A DNA stretch of 64,000 nt from Chlorokybus atmophyticus (lineage: Eukaryota > Streptophyta > Chlorokybophyceae > Chlorokybales > Chlorokybaceae): assembly GCA_009103225.1 (NCBI GenBank), contig RHPI01003079.1:90377-154376 (forward strand), read 5' to 3'. The notes under the pieces were generated by a model. It worked only from the letters and a program-made list of their open reading frames with translations. It searched no databases and was not told the DNA's origin. Position 1 is the stretch's first letter. The number at the start of each line of letters is the position of its first letter. The position numbers and the translations under genes were made by a program. This document shows positions 24,896-35,937 of the stretch, piece by piece.

Positions 24896-25406
24896 AGATC
24901 GTTCAGCAATGCGTGGTCTCCAACGCTAGCTCCTTCGATTCTCTTTGCTTGAACGAGACTTCAACTTCCCCGTGGGCATGGGCCTTGACTGCTGAAAAGA
25001 GCGGGCGTTGTTCCGACCACAATAGGATGAAGATGACGGAGAGGTACAGGGCTAGCTCTCGAGTTGGTGTCACGCACGCGTGCCCAACGCAAAGTGGTTG
25101 CCGCAACCACACGTAGTCACGTGCCCTTACGGGAGGCTGCATCAGCCACATATGACAGCGCCCGCACAAACGCCGCTGCCGTCGCAGCAGCCCCTTGCCG
25201 CGCAGGCAACTCCGCTCCCAACTTTTACACCGAGGAGCAGGAGGATGCAACTGTACAGATGGCATCACAAGACCCGAACGAACGCCGTTAGCGTGTACAG
25301 GTGGATGCGCACTTTTTGCCGACCCAGCCACTAATCACTTCGCGCTTCCACAACCACAAGGGACACGGTAAGGTGCAAGACCAGCACATGGTAGCCATTA
25401 GAGTCA

Positions 25407-26403
25407 TGGAGTTCCATACCTTTCGGTGGCAGCAGGGCGTCACGGTGTTGGAATTGCTCGGAGGCATCGGCAGTGGTCTTGCCGCGGTCCTCAATATAGG
25501 TGTTAAAGTCATTGAATATTATTATTGCAACCCTGACCCGCGCGCTCAAGCAGCCCTTAAGCACATCTGCGTCAGCTGCACGAGCGTCATCGATAGCAAT
25601 TGCCGTCGTCGGCACGACAAAGCAGCCTCAAGGCATTGCCACAAGACATTTGACTAATCACAGAGGACCACTTGTTGTCCCTCGGCAACATCGACTTGTT
25701 GTTTGCTGAATGGGAGTGCCAAGGACACTCAAGGGCAAGGGAAGGTCGCGGCCTTGACGACCCTCGCTCATGTTTGTTTTGGGAGTTCATGAGAGTCATC
25801 CACCTCTTTCAACAACACCAGATCTCCAGGTTAGAGTACATCAACGAGAACATGCACTCAGAGGACGACAAGCGTCCCCATGTAGCCTCCACCTGCCGGC
25901 AGGTGTGCTCCATTTTTGGGCATCCACTCAAGGTGAACGCAGCGTGCCATAGATCCCATGCACATCGCGTCCGCGCCAAGTGGACAAACTTGGCCACTAC
26001 ACAAGAGCTGATGACAGCAGAGTACACGCGCAATACACGGCCATGCAACCTGTTGCTCGATGACACCCTCGACCCCGACCATAGAGCTTAACCCATCACA
26101 GGTTTTGACCACAGCCACTTCTACCAGTGCAATCAACCTGGGCAACCGCGCCGCGCAATTTCCACGTTGGTGTCCTACCTAGGGTCCTATGGTTTCCACA
26201 ATGGAGGCGATGGCATTATATTCGACACCACGACGGGCAAGCTAAAAGAACCGAACGCACGTGAGCGCGAACGCGCCATGGGGTTCTTTCCCACGAGTAT
26301 CACGGGGTCCCCACTGATCGACAGTCAACAAAGTCAGCTGCTCGGCCGCGCCATGGACCAAAACTGCATGATCTGGGTGCTGAAGCTGAGCTTCGCAATG
26401 CAG
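25407..26403 (+). pseudogene. Cytosine-C5 DNA methyltransferase domain inside the retrotransposon
   Basis: Motifs of a C5-methyltransferase occur in canonical order. Motif I is VLELLGGIGSGLAAVLNIGV (25446-25505). Motif IV is FAEWECQGHSRAREGRGLDD with DPRSxLFWEFMRVI after it (25697-25800), keeping the catalytic Cys but with Glu where Pro normally precedes it. Motif VI is ENM where ENV is expected (about 25845). Motif VIII-like AHRVRAKWTNL follows (about 25960-25995). The target-recognition side and motifs IX-X read EPNARERERAMGFFP and LLGRAMDQN (26250-26370). One frameshift lies between 25640 and 25690, and one stop at about 26089-26091. This enzyme class transfers a methyl group from SAM to cytosine in DNA. 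The sequence around motif IV differs from the chromomethylase at 38-43.7 kb, so it was not recently copied from that gene. As I recall, C5-methyltransferases captured by LTR retrotransposons were reported in a charophyte alga and in dinoflagellates; I could not check that here. Confidence 0.85.
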
Positions 26404-26679
26404 GACCGCCATGTGTCCTTTGAGAATCTCGCACACCTGGCTGGAGGGTGGGCTAATTGCGTTGAAGACACCAAGGCAGCGCACACAACCCTCGAGGTGG
26501 CTCACATGGAGGAGCAAGCAGCAGTGGTAGTGGAAGACATCTTAATGGTTGTTAATGCAACATCATGGGACCACGCCATCGGCCCTCTTGCCACGGAGCA
26601 CACACGAGGGAAGCTGAAGGCTTCCTTCAACAGGTGGAAGAGCTAATTCAGCTTCAACGTATAGAAGCTGGGTACATGT

Positions 26680-27490
26680 TCAGTGCATCAGATGGACATC
26701 GATCTGGCGCACACCGAGCCGGTGTCTCGACGGCAATACAGGCTCACCAACTTAGAGGAGGATCTGGTGGAGCAGAGGTGTAAGGCGCTGCTGGATCCAG
26801 GCCTCATTGAGGAGTCCACGTCGGCATGTGCGGCCGCGACAATCATGCCACTAAAGAAGGATTCAGCAGACAACTTGACCGAATGACGCATGTGCGGCGA
26901 CTACCGCCCCCTCGATAACAAGACCAAACCAGACAGGTACCCAATGCCCACAGCAGAACGCATCCTTGACAATGTTGGTGATTGCACAGTCTTTAGCATC
27001 CTCGCCATGCGCCAAGGGTACAACCAAATCGCCAACAAGCACAAGACCTCATTCTGGGGCAACGGACAGTTATATCAGTGAAAGGTAATGCCGTTCGGGC
27101 TGAAGAATGCCCCCGCCAAGTTGCAGTGCGTCGTGGACAAAGCCTTAAAGGGGCTAGACTTTGCGCGGTGCTACATCGAAGACATCCTCAACTTCAGCCG
27201 CAATAACGAAGAGCACCTACAGCACATCGAAGAGGTGATGGAGAGGCTCGAGGAAGTGAGGATAACTGTGCCCCGACAAGTGCACCTTCTTCACTTACAA
27301 GGTACCCTACTTGGGACACATGATTGTGCCCTCGGTGTGTACGTACAGCAGGCAAAGGTGGAGGCCCTAGCAGCTATCCCTGAAATAACGGACCTCACGC
27401 GCCTACGCGCCTTCTTGAGCCTTGCCAAATACCATCTTTGGTTCGTGAAGGAGACTTCGCAAAGATATATTGGCCCCTCAACGAGCTACT
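26680..27490 (+). pseudogene. Ty3/gypsy reverse transcriptase (dead)
   Basis: Fingers and palm motifs: RRQYRLTNLEEDLVEQRCKA (about 26728), then MCGDYRPLDNKTKPDRYPMP (26890-26950), FSILAMRQGYNQI (about 26991), MPFGLKNAPAKLQCVVDKAL (27088-27147) and CYIEDILNFSRNNEEHLQHI (about 27169-27228). Two catalytic aspartates are lost: D becomes A in the LDxRxGYxQI motif, and YIDD became YIED. In-frame stops lie at 26884-26886 and 27079-27081. The connection domain with LRAFLSLAKYHLWFV follows. The family is clearly gypsy and the copy is inactive. Confidence 0.9.
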
Positions 27491-27594
27491 AAAGAAGGAA
27501 GTGGAGTTCGTGTGGATGGAGCCGCAACAACAGGCCTTCGAGGAGCTGAAAAGCAGGCTCACCACATCACCCATCCTTTAACGCCTTGCACCAA

Positions 27595-28000
27595 GTCCTT
27601 CATCCTTCACAGCAACTGGAGCAAGCTCGGGATGGGAGCCGTACTGGTGCAGCACCATGAGAATAAGAAGAAGCGGGTGGTGTCATACGCCAGCCGGAGC
27701 AACAACATCAGCTACGAGGGAGAAATGCCTCGTTGCAGTGTGGGCTATCTCCTTCGTTCGACCCTTCCTCTTCGGCCGACAAATTTAATTGATTACCGAT
27801 CGTCAGCCACTCAAGTGGTTGATGACCAACAAACATTTAACAGGGAAACTTGCCCGTTGGGCCCTACCATTGCAGGAGTATGACTTTGGGATTGACCACC
27901 GCGCTGGCCTTACCAACCAAGACGCCGATAGACTATATCGTAACCCACACCTGAGCACCAACGATGCAACTGGAGCTCGACATAAGCTCGGCCCAGCATC
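27595..28000 (+). pseudogene. RNase H domain of gypsy element
   Basis: Matches include SFILHSNWSKLGMGAVLVQH (first catalytic Asp replaced by Asn in HSNWS), then RVVSYASRSNNISYEGEMPR, then in a shifted frame DRQPLKWLMTNKHLTGKLAR and WALPLQEYDFGIDHRAGLTN with NQDADRLYR. This is the full RNase H order up to the tether. The element loses similarity to known pol sequence soon after, so integrase is absent. Confidence 0.85.
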
Positions 28001-28109
28001 ATCAGCTCCGACAGTGGCTGCCATGTTTGCTGTCGCCGCATTGCGCTCAGGGCGCACGATCAACGCCGGTGCCTCAGCAACAACTGAAGAGATGCCTGCT
28101 ATTTAGCCA

Positions 28110-28356
28110 ACCGGCTCCGCAATCACTACACCCGTAGGATCATTGCCTACATGTCTACAACATAGCCGTTCGCATGCGACAGCCTTTGCACGGACTGAAC
28201 GGTGGCGACAATAGAGTTGATAACACAAAGCTGGAACCCATCGACACCAGGCAGGACATATGGCTGGACAAGCCATTCCTCTCCTTCCTTTAAAGTGGTT
28301 AGATTCCCTCCGGTATGAGTGCGCGTGAGAAGCACCGCATCAACCAACGCACCCAG
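28110..28356. other. Junction between gypsy and copia elements
   Basis: No coding motif. This short spacer lies between the last recognised gypsy sequence and the start of a copia LTR. It may be the remainder of the gypsy element or host DNA. Confidence 0.3.
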
Positions 28357-28800
28357 TGTTAGAAAAGACCCGCCTGGTTATAAATTGTTAAATTAAACCT
28401 AGTTTGAGGTTTATTCAGGCAGTCATAAAACTGCCTAATCTGGAACTCGGTTTATATGATAGTATAGACTTACTGTGGTTAGTCGACATTGATATTACTT
28501 GTATGCATGCCTTGTACAGCAGATATTGAGCCTAGATTGCTAGGGTATAAATATTTGCTGTGCGTCTATAATTGGAGAGAGAGCCCACTTTGAGTTTGGA
28601 GTCTTGATTGGCACACTGGCGGCTAAATTTTTATGCTGTATATGGTTGCATGCAGAGCTGCATACAGGAGTTACACCTTTGAGCTGCAGACAGGAGTTAT
28701 ACCCGTCAGAGTCTGCTGTGCTAGCCTGAAGGTTTTCAGGCTGTTCTGGAGAAGGTTTCGCCCTCACACTACTCCGCCTTCACCAAGTCAACAGGTTATG
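28357..28800 (+). repeat. Probable 5-prime LTR of copia element
   Basis: The sequence starts with TG, has a TATAAATA box near 28545, and contains tandemly similar phrases GAGCTGCATACAGGAGTTA and GAGCTGCAGACAGGAGTTAT (28655-28700), possibly a short duplicated enhancer-like unit. No matching 3-prime LTR was found in the window, so the limits are estimates. Confidence 0.4.
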
Positions 28801-29384
28801 GGCCCACATCACCTCTGTTTGGTCGTCTGTATAGTGTGCACTATGTTCTTTCCCGAGCTATTATTGCTGGGTGGTTTGCTAGTAGCTGTGAATAGGTGTG
28901 ACCAAAAGTGCCGGATTGAGTCCTTCGAGTTTGCAAAAACTCTGTTGAGTTTGTACAACTGCGATTGCATTTTGTAGATAGGATTGGATGCTATAAGTGT
29001 GATTGGAGTCAGCTGTTGGGTGAGCAGTTCAAACTTCTGCTGAAATAAACCTAGATCACCGTTGGTTTTGCTGTTGGTCTACGTGGGGCTTCGGCTGCTA
29101 CCAATACGCGTGAGGACTGCTGCAGAGATTAGGCCTGAAAACGATTGGGCTGTTGTTGGTCTGTACAGCTATTGTTGAAGTTTCAAGTTGAATCTTTGCT
29201 AGATTGGGTTTGGGGATCTCTCGAGCGCTGTGATGTTGAAGACTGCTGTTTCTAGTTGCTAGAATCAAGGTCTGAAGTTGGTCTGAGAGTCTGAGCTGCT
29301 GTTGGCAAGTGAAGCTGCTGCCTGTTAAAGTCTCTGAGCTGAAGCTGCTACTGAGATGGGGTCGAGCTTTGACAATATTCGGAT

Positions 29385-30221
29385 TGAACTGCTGGACCTG
29401 GAGCATTAAGATGAAGATGCTACTTGTCACCAAAGAGCTGTGGGAAGTTACCCGTCCTGACATTGCACCACAACCTGCGCATGTGATCCCCGAAGGTGCA
29501 ACCTCTGCTGGAAGAGCAGAGACCACTGCTGCTGCACAGAATGCCGCTGAAGAAGCTGCACGCGCTGAGATGCTAAAGTCGCTCAAGGCATTGGCTTTGA
29601 TCGGGCTGAATGTGAAGGATCATCACCTGGGTCTGATGAATGAGTGACGACCGCAAGGGAGTGCTGGAGAAAGTTTGAAGACACATTTAGGTACAACAAC
29701 AATGCGCGCAAGCTGCAACTTAGGAGACAGATGTTTTCTTATTGAAGATGGAGGTTGGCGAGCCTGTCACCATGTTCGCTGCAAGGGCTAGAGACCTCTA
29801 AATTGATCTAATTGCTGTTGGCCACGACATCAAGAAGACTAAAGTGGTCTGGAACATCCTGTTTGGGTTGCCAGAGAGATCTGACACTGTGGTCCAGGTC
29901 CTACGCACCAGTTTTGCAGATCTGAGTGTGGCTGAGGTTGTCTCTAAGCTGCTGAGTGTTGGCATTCATGAGAAGAAGCAGGAGAGTGGAGAGACTGTTG
30001 CATTCGCAGTAAAGTCTCAGGCTTCCTCATCTTCACGAGGACGTGGAAGAGGAAGAGGCAAGGGCAAGTTTGAAGGTGTGAGTCGAGAAGGTTGGTTGAT
30101 GACAGTAAAGTGTCATCATTGCCACAAGAAGGGCCACCTCTTAAGGAACTGTCCTGAGAAAAACGAAGGTCAGAAAGGCAAGGAGTCTGCAAATGAAGGT
30201 AGTCTTCACTGCATCGGCTGA
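29385..30221 (+). pseudogene. Copia gag with CCHC zinc knuckle
   Basis: The first part shows WSIKMKMLLVTKELWEVT, then LKALALIGLNVKDHHLGLMN (29400-29643), the usual copia gag helical core. After a gap with a frameshift, VWNILFGLPERSDTVVQVLR and a Ser/Arg/Gly-rich segment lead to CHHCHKKGHLLRNC (30112-30153), a complete zinc knuckle. Gag packages element RNA in the cytoplasm. The frame is interrupted at 29644 (TGA), so no full product is expected. Confidence 0.8.
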
Positions 30222-30440
30222 GTCTCAAGCTTGTACCTATGGCTAGGTATTATACTTTGGGTGTACTCAGCACATGACTCCATGCAAAGACTATCTTTAA
30301 GAGTTTAAACCTCCGGCAAGACCCATCGTGGTCTCTAAATTTCGGAATGGTCTAACATCGCATGCGATTGGCTTTGGCACAGTCAATTTGCTGCGTGGTG
30401 GATGGCAACACTAAGCATGTGACACTACAGCGAGTGATGT

Positions 30441-30900
30441 ATGTTCATGAGGCAGATGCAAGTCTTTTCATGTGTTTGTACTACTGCGGGGCTTGGGGCC
30501 AAGACCATCTTTAAAGAGGAACATGGATTTGTCATGCGTGGTGAAACGCACGTGTTTGCAAGGAATGTGAGAGGACTGTACATAATAGACCTCAGTCTTA
30601 GGTCACACTCTGCATTGCTGGCTGCTGCGAAGGAGTGTGCTACTTTGTGGCACAGAAGGTGTCAGCATCTAGGTTTTGACAACCTAGCTAAGCTGAGCAG
30701 GGAGGGCATGGTCAAAGGTGTTAGTTGAGGAGTTTGCACAGAAGACCAAGTTGTGTGAGCATTGTGTTCTAGCCAAGCAAACTCACAGAGGACACCATTT
30801 CTTGAGTCTTCACGTGTGAGCAAGAGACCGCTAGAGTTTGTTCGCATGGATACGTGTGGACCTGTCTATAAGACTGCAAAGGGACAAAAAGGACAGGTTT
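30441..30900 (+). pseudogene. Copia pre-integrase and integrase start
   Basis: The segment LYIIDLSLRSHSALLAAAKE then LWHRRCQHLGFDNLAKLSRE (30575-30705) is the HHCC-type zinc-binding region ahead of integrase (with LWHRR and CEHC). LCEHCVLAKQTHRG and LEFVRMDTCGPVYKTAKG (30750-30890) begin the integrase core, where the first catalytic Asp is present. The rest of integrase is not seen, and the sequence degenerates by about 31060. Confidence 0.8.
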
Positions 30901-31174
30901 GTTGCCATGACTCCATGCAGTCTCAAGTCCTCTTCGCACTGTTCCTTTATGTTGGGCGCTTCCTTCCTCCACCAAATGTAAGGCATGTGCCTATACAAAG
31001 CCTCCCACACTTTGCAACGGAAGTTGTGGATGCGCTTTTAATGAAAGCATGAAAGCATCTAATGGATGGTTGCAAAATGTTGAGGCTGAGAAGCCACCCT
31101 CCACTGCCATTGCATCCATTCCAGCGTCCAAGTAAACCTTCATCAATATAGGATGTATGTTCATTGATACATAT

Positions 31175-31900
31175 CAGTCGCCAGGAATATGCACAACCCA
31201 GTCCCAATATCCTAGCATTGCTTTCTTTAGGGCTACTATGAGGGCAAATGTTTTTAGCTCTCTCGATGCATATATCTTGCTATCAGTGTCGATAAAAATA
31301 ACCTTGTTCATCAATTGCAGCTGAGCAATCTTCAAGTTATCACTTTTGTCAAGATAAAATGGCAGTACCGGCAGGTCCTTAATGTCGCTCACTACGGGTG
31401 GAGGCTCATCGTTGGCTATCTGCAGATATCTCTCCCAATCATTCTTGAGAGGAGGTAAGGATGCCTGCTGCTCTCATCGCATGCTGAACAGCACAGTGTT
31501 GTACATAGTAACTCGGAATGACTCCACATCGCTCTTTTTAGACGGCTGCAGATTGAGCATTGGCCCGCTGCGCATCGACACAGATACCCTCTGCCGTGGT
31601 GCTTGTGGTGGTATGGACTCAGCCAGTGGATTAGAAATTAATGCCTCCGACAAAGTGCGGTTACGTGTTGGTTGCAACAGCACATACAAGTCAACTCAGC
31701 AATAGTTGAAGACAGTTTGGGAGGCAGAACATGCTTGCACACAGCTACATACATCCACCACCACAACTGCACTCGAAAAGGGCTTACTTCCAACTCAAGT
31801 GGTGTAATCACTTCTCGCCCAGCTGTTGGAGTGAGCTGAGTTGATGTTGCACGATTATCCCAAGTAGTCCTGCCTTCAAACTTTGCTGGATGCCAGCACA
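31175..31900 (-). pseudogene. Open frame of unknown function with one internal stop
   Basis: Reading the minus strand from about 31690 to 31175 gives a single frame with one TGA (about 31477). Before it: NPLAESIPPQAPRQRVSVSM, MRSGPMLNLQPSKKSDVESF and RVTMYNTVLFSMR. After it: EQQASLPPLKNDWERYLQIA, DIKDLPVLPFYLDKSDNLKI, LMNKVIFIDTDSKIYASREL, KTFALIVALKKAMLGYWDWV. A further frame upstream (31638-31901) contains PLELEVSPFRVQLWWWMYVA. The text looks like real protein and I do not recognise the family. It may be a domesticated or decayed transposon gene given its neighbours. The TGA could be a CGA changed by C-to-T mutation. Confidence 0.35.
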
Positions 31901-32690
31901 TGCCTCCTTGGACCTAGCTGTAAGCGTGCCATCGACTCCAGGTTATGCGTTGCACGGCAATGTATATAACCATCCATGTGATTTCCTGCTGGAAGTTACT
32001 CTGATACGATTTATCGTCCTGATCAGCATGTTGCCCTTACTCAACATGTCAACCGTGTCCGTGATAACCATGTGAACCGGCGACACTGCCCACTTACTAC
32101 GTGCACTTTGCACGATGCATCAATTATTAATGTATCAGTGTATCAATGTATCGATTACTAATGTAGTACGGGGTCTTATTATGCAGGATTGCCAGAGGAC
32201 GTGCATGCCTTGGCCCTGAAGTCTTCACCCGCGCCATCGCATTGAATCCAGTCAAGGCGCCAAACACGCCCGCTAACGCCCCACTAAAAGCTTCCCACTC
32301 TTGCTGCTAGTCAACAAATGCGCAGATCTTGATGCATTTTGTCGTGCTCGACCATGCGACGCCTCTCCTATTCTATGAGCTGAATGAAAGTACTGTTGAC
32401 AATCAGAGCTAAGCAATGTTGAATGCTACAACACAAAGCCTATCTCGCACACATGAGCATGCACAGCAGCAGCTTGCACATTTGAGGTATGCAATATGGA
32501 TGATTAACTCTGGCTCAGCACACACAATGTATAGTCCTAGCCACTTATCTAGCCAGATGTACACAAGAGTTCCTATTGGTTATGCTAAATAATACAGCAT
32601 GTGCTAGCATACAAAAGGATTCTGCAATCAGGAGCCTTCTGCTTCATTGATATCAATGCAACAACTTTTAATCTTGCAGATATCTTTTAT
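31901..32690. other. Unassigned spacer between copia elements
   Basis: No coding motif was recognised. A small cluster of TGTATC/AATGTATC variants occurs at about 32120-32165. The rest is plain sequence. Confidence 0.3.
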
Positions 32691-32697
32691 TAACAGT

Positions 32698-32800
32698 CGG
32701 GGACTGTCAATGCAGGGGCTATCAATGTAGGCGACTATCAATGCAAGGGGGCTGTCAATGTAGGCGACTGTCAATGCAAAGGGGCTGTTCAAGCTGACCA
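32698..32800 (-). repeat. Tandem 16-17 bp repeat at the copia 3-prime end
   Basis: About five units of the form GGGGCTATCAATGTAGG / CGACTATCAATGCAAGG / GGGCTGTCAATGTAGG / CGACTGTCAATGCAAAG are arranged head to tail. Because the copia element reads on the minus strand, this lies just downstream of its RNase H, in or near the 3-prime LTR. Confidence 0.75.
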
Positions 32801-32879
32801 TAGCTGGTGAGGACAGTAGGGGCTGTCCTCTAACACTCTTATGCAGGCAGCTTAACAATCTTCATGCTTGGGCGTTTAC

Positions 32880-34343
32880 TGGATGCCAAGCCCTGCGCGG
32901 CAGCCCTTGAACTTGGATGGGGGCAGTGCCTTAATTATGCAGTCCGCTAACATCTCCTCGGTGTTGCAGTAGACGAATTCCACCTCCCGCCGTGCTACGC
33001 GCTCACAAAGTGATGCATAACATCAATGTGCCTTGAGCAAACAGATTCAATGGGATGTTTCAGCACTTGATTGCTCCCGGATTGTCACAGTTGATGATGA
33101 CCATGGATTCCTTATAGCCCAAGTCTGCTACAAGCTTGCAAAGCCACAGTCCTTGACAGCCTAAAATGCAGCCATGTACTCCGCTTTGGCTATTGATACC
33201 GCCATAGTGGGCTGTAGCCTGCTGCTTCAGCTCACAACTCCACCATTTACTAAGAAAGTATAGCTCGTGGTTGACTTCCTTGTGTCCAAATCTCCAGCAT
33301 AGTCAGCATCGCAATAGCCATGCAACGCAATGTTTCCTCTTCCATATGTGATGCTGACAGCACGTGTGCCAATCACATAGCGAAGGACGCCTTTGACAGT
33401 GTTCCAATGCTCCATGGTTGGTGCCGACATGTGCCGTGCCAGAACTCCAACAGTAAATGCAATGTCTGGTCTAGTGCTAAGTGATAAGTATAGCAAACTC
33501 CCTACCAACTCTCCATATGGGTAGGTGGCCTTATCTGACAGTCCCTCACCGTGACAGCCCTGCTCATCCGTGCTCCAACAGCCATAGGAACCGACTTGTA
33601 CTTGGCCTCCTGTAGCCCAAACTTGTCCGCCAACTCTAACACCATCTGCTCCTGGCTGATGTTGACAGTCTTGCGCTCCATGTCTTTTGAAATTACCATG
33701 CTAAGAAAGTACTTGGCCTCTCCCAGATCTCTAGTGCTAAAGGTCTTTACGAGCGCCTCCTTGACGTTGCTCACCTCCTTCATTTTTCCTTGCAGCAATG
33801 AGAATATCATCCATGTATACAAGAAGCCAGACCTCCTTATTCGGGTGGATGTATAGTCCTGGGCGGCTGTAGATGCGGTGAAGCCCAATCCCTCAAGCCC
33901 CTTGCTCAGAGGAATGTGCCACACCCTGGGTGCTTGCTTCAAGCCGTAGAGCGCCTTCACCAACTTGCAAGCAGTTCCGGGTCCTCCCTCTTGACAAACC
34001 TTGGGTTGCTAGATTTGGATCTCCTCCTCAAGTTTGCCATATAAAAGGGCTGTCTTCACATCCAAGTGATGCAACTCCAAGTCCTCAGCTACAAGATAGG
34101 AAGCCCTTCGCCACCAGCCTTGCCTTGAACCTTTCAATGTCGCCATTGCCATCTCGCTTGATCTTGTACTACCCTTTTAAATGACATAGGCTTAACTTCA
34201 GGAGGTACCTTCTCCAATGTCAAGGTATAGTTGGCATGCAGTGATGCCATCTTTTCAGTTATTGCTTGTTGCCACAGCATCGCGTCAGAGCCTTTGAGCG
34301 CCTCATTATATGTGGTGGGTTCGACAGTCCCTCCCGTTGGCAC
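32880..34343 (-). pseudogene. Copia reverse transcriptase and RNase H, minus strand
   Basis: Motifs: PTTYNEALKGSDAMLWQQAI (about 34310), then MVKALYGLKQAPRVWHIPLS (33963-33904), a YTWMIFSLLQ segment where the catalytic box YVDD(I/M)L is normally found (about 33800-33830; the aspartates are lost), SMVISKDMERKTVNISQEQM, and MVGSLLYLSLSTRPDIAFTV (33508-33449). RNase H includes ALHGYCDADYAGDLDTRKST (about 33290-33330), with its Asp present, and ends in a frame-shifted RHIDVMHHFV-like segment near 33010-33040. The loss of the catalytic box shows that it is inactive. Confidence 0.9.
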
Positions 34344-34579
34344 TTGCGACCATAGCCTTGTAGATGCCTTGTGGGTGATGTCTCCCTCTCAGGTTGTAGC
34401 CCCCTTGCTCCTCCTGCTGCTGGTCATTGTTGGTGGTGTTGGTTTTGCTGCTGTCTGCTGATGATGTTTCAAGGTCAGCTCCATATTGATTGTTCGGAAG
34501 GTTAACAGCCTGCAGGGACTGTCGGTTGGGACTATCAATGGCTGTGGTAGGGGCTGTCAACAAAGAATCTGAACAGTCT

Positions 34580-35937
34580 CCTATTTCAACTGGTTGTGCT
34601 TGAGCGTCTTCTTTGCATCCAACCACAGTGTTTTCAGCGACAGGTGTAGTGCCTCCCTCAGCAAAACAACATAGCGATTGATAACACTCTTGTCAGTGTC
34701 TTGCACCAGCACGCGAAAGGCTTTGCTAATGGCTTCGTATCCAATAATTACTCCGTTTCTGCTGGCAGGTTCTACCTTGTTTCTCAGCTGCTTTGGCACA
34801 TGTACATAGGCCGGCGAGCCCCAGACCTTCAACATAGACACGTTCGGCTGTCGACCATAGAACAGCTCTCACGGTGTATTGGTCTCCAAGCGCACTGGTG
34901 ATCGGTTGCGGAGGTAGTTAGTAGGCAGCAATGATTCTTTCCATCAATGACCTTTGAGTTGAGCGTCCATAAGCATGGCTTTCAATTTCTCCAAAAGTGT
35001 GCGATTGAGCCTCTCTGCAGCTCCGTTTTGTTGAGGTGTATATGGCGCGGTGGTTTCATAGGTCAGCCCTTTGTTGCAAACTATGCTTTCAACTCGTTGT
35101 TGACATACTCGCTTCCTCTGTGTGGACAGTGACTGCCTTGTGTCTTAATTGAGTTTCCAACATGGTGAGGATTTATTTGACAGTCCCAGCAACTTCGGAC
35201 TTCAGCTTCACATAAACAATGATAGACAGCTTGCTATAGTTGTCAAGGAAAGTGCCAAAGTAGAGGCTCCCCTCTCCCTTGGCAGCAACGGATAAAGGAC
35301 CGCAAACATCCATATGCACCAGTTCCAACACCCTCGTGCTCACATGTGTTGATTGTGGGAAGGGCTGTCGATGCGACTTGCCAAGCATACAGGCTTCACA
35401 CAACATACCTTGCTTGGCACGGAACTCCTCCGCATTGATGTTGATTCCATGTACCATGTTCTCCTTCACCAGCCTTGCAAGGTTGTCGTAGCTCAGATGC
35501 GCAAACGGTGATGCCATAGCTGAGCTGTCTTTTCCTTGGCGCATGCAGCAAATGCGCGGCTGTCGGTCTTCTCGCTGACAGCCCTAACCTCCCCGATGTA
35601 ATAAAGATCTTCATCGAGCGTGCTCTCCACAAAGGTGACGTTCTTCTTCACAATGTAGCCCTTGTCCCCTTTGAACAACCTTTACTCCACTCTTGGCAGC
35701 AACTCGTATAGAGAACAGGCTAGTGCCAAGCCTGGGGACGTACAGACTATCTTTGAGAAGAATGCGTGTCATTGAATTGCCAACCTTGCAATGCAGACGG
35801 ACAGTCCCTCTGCCAGTAGCCTCCAGCAACTCCTGGTTGCCAAATTCCACCATGATGAGGAGGAAAGGGAATATAGGTTTCCATCTTGGTCTTATTGTTG
35901 GTGAGATGACGAGTGCAGCCTGAGTCCAAGAACCCAT
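34580..35937 (-). pseudogene. Copia protease and integrase, minus strand
   Basis: The protease has the DSGCTRHLTNNKTKM active-site segment (about 35885-35929). The pre-integrase zinc region includes LYYIGEVRAVSE and, downstream, HLSYDNLARLVKENMVHGIN with MLCEACMLGKSHRQPFPQS. The integrase core starts LELVHMDVCGPLSVAAKGEG and continues YFGTFLDNYSKLSIIVYVKL (35410-35180). The C-terminal part reads VWGSPAYVHVPKQLRNKVEP and VIIGYEAISKAFRVLV (34840-34690). Frames change several times. Confidence 0.85.

Larger units (their letters stand above)
20095..28110 (+). mobile_element. Gypsy-like LTR retrotransposon, copy 2, carrying a DNA methyltransferase
   Basis: Order on the plus strand: partial LTR (20095-20560), gag with zinc knuckles (20576-22260), a long unassigned region (22260-24560), protease (24645-24895), cytosine-C5 methyltransferase (25407-26403), reverse transcriptase (26680-27490) and RNase H (27595-27960). 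Integrase and the 3-prime LTR are missing. Similarity stops near 28110, and a copia LTR begins at about 28357. The methyltransferase second half and the reverse transcriptase share the same frame, interrupted only by stops, so they once formed one polyprotein. Many frameshifts and stops plus lost catalytic residues show that this copy is dead. Confidence 0.85.
28357..31060 (+). mobile_element. Truncated Ty1/copia retrotransposon, plus strand
   Basis: A probable 5-prime LTR begins with TGTTAGAAAAGACCC at 28357 and contains a TATA-like GGGTATAAATATT near 28543. Gag follows (about 29385-30220), then a pre-integrase zinc-binding region (30500-30730) and the first part of integrase (30755-30900, LCEHCVLAKQTHRG, PLEFVRMDTCGP). 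The reverse transcriptase and RNase H are absent. Gag resembles that of the minus-strand copia element at 32.9-36.9 kb, so both belong to related families. Several stops and shifts break the frame. Confidence 0.8.
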
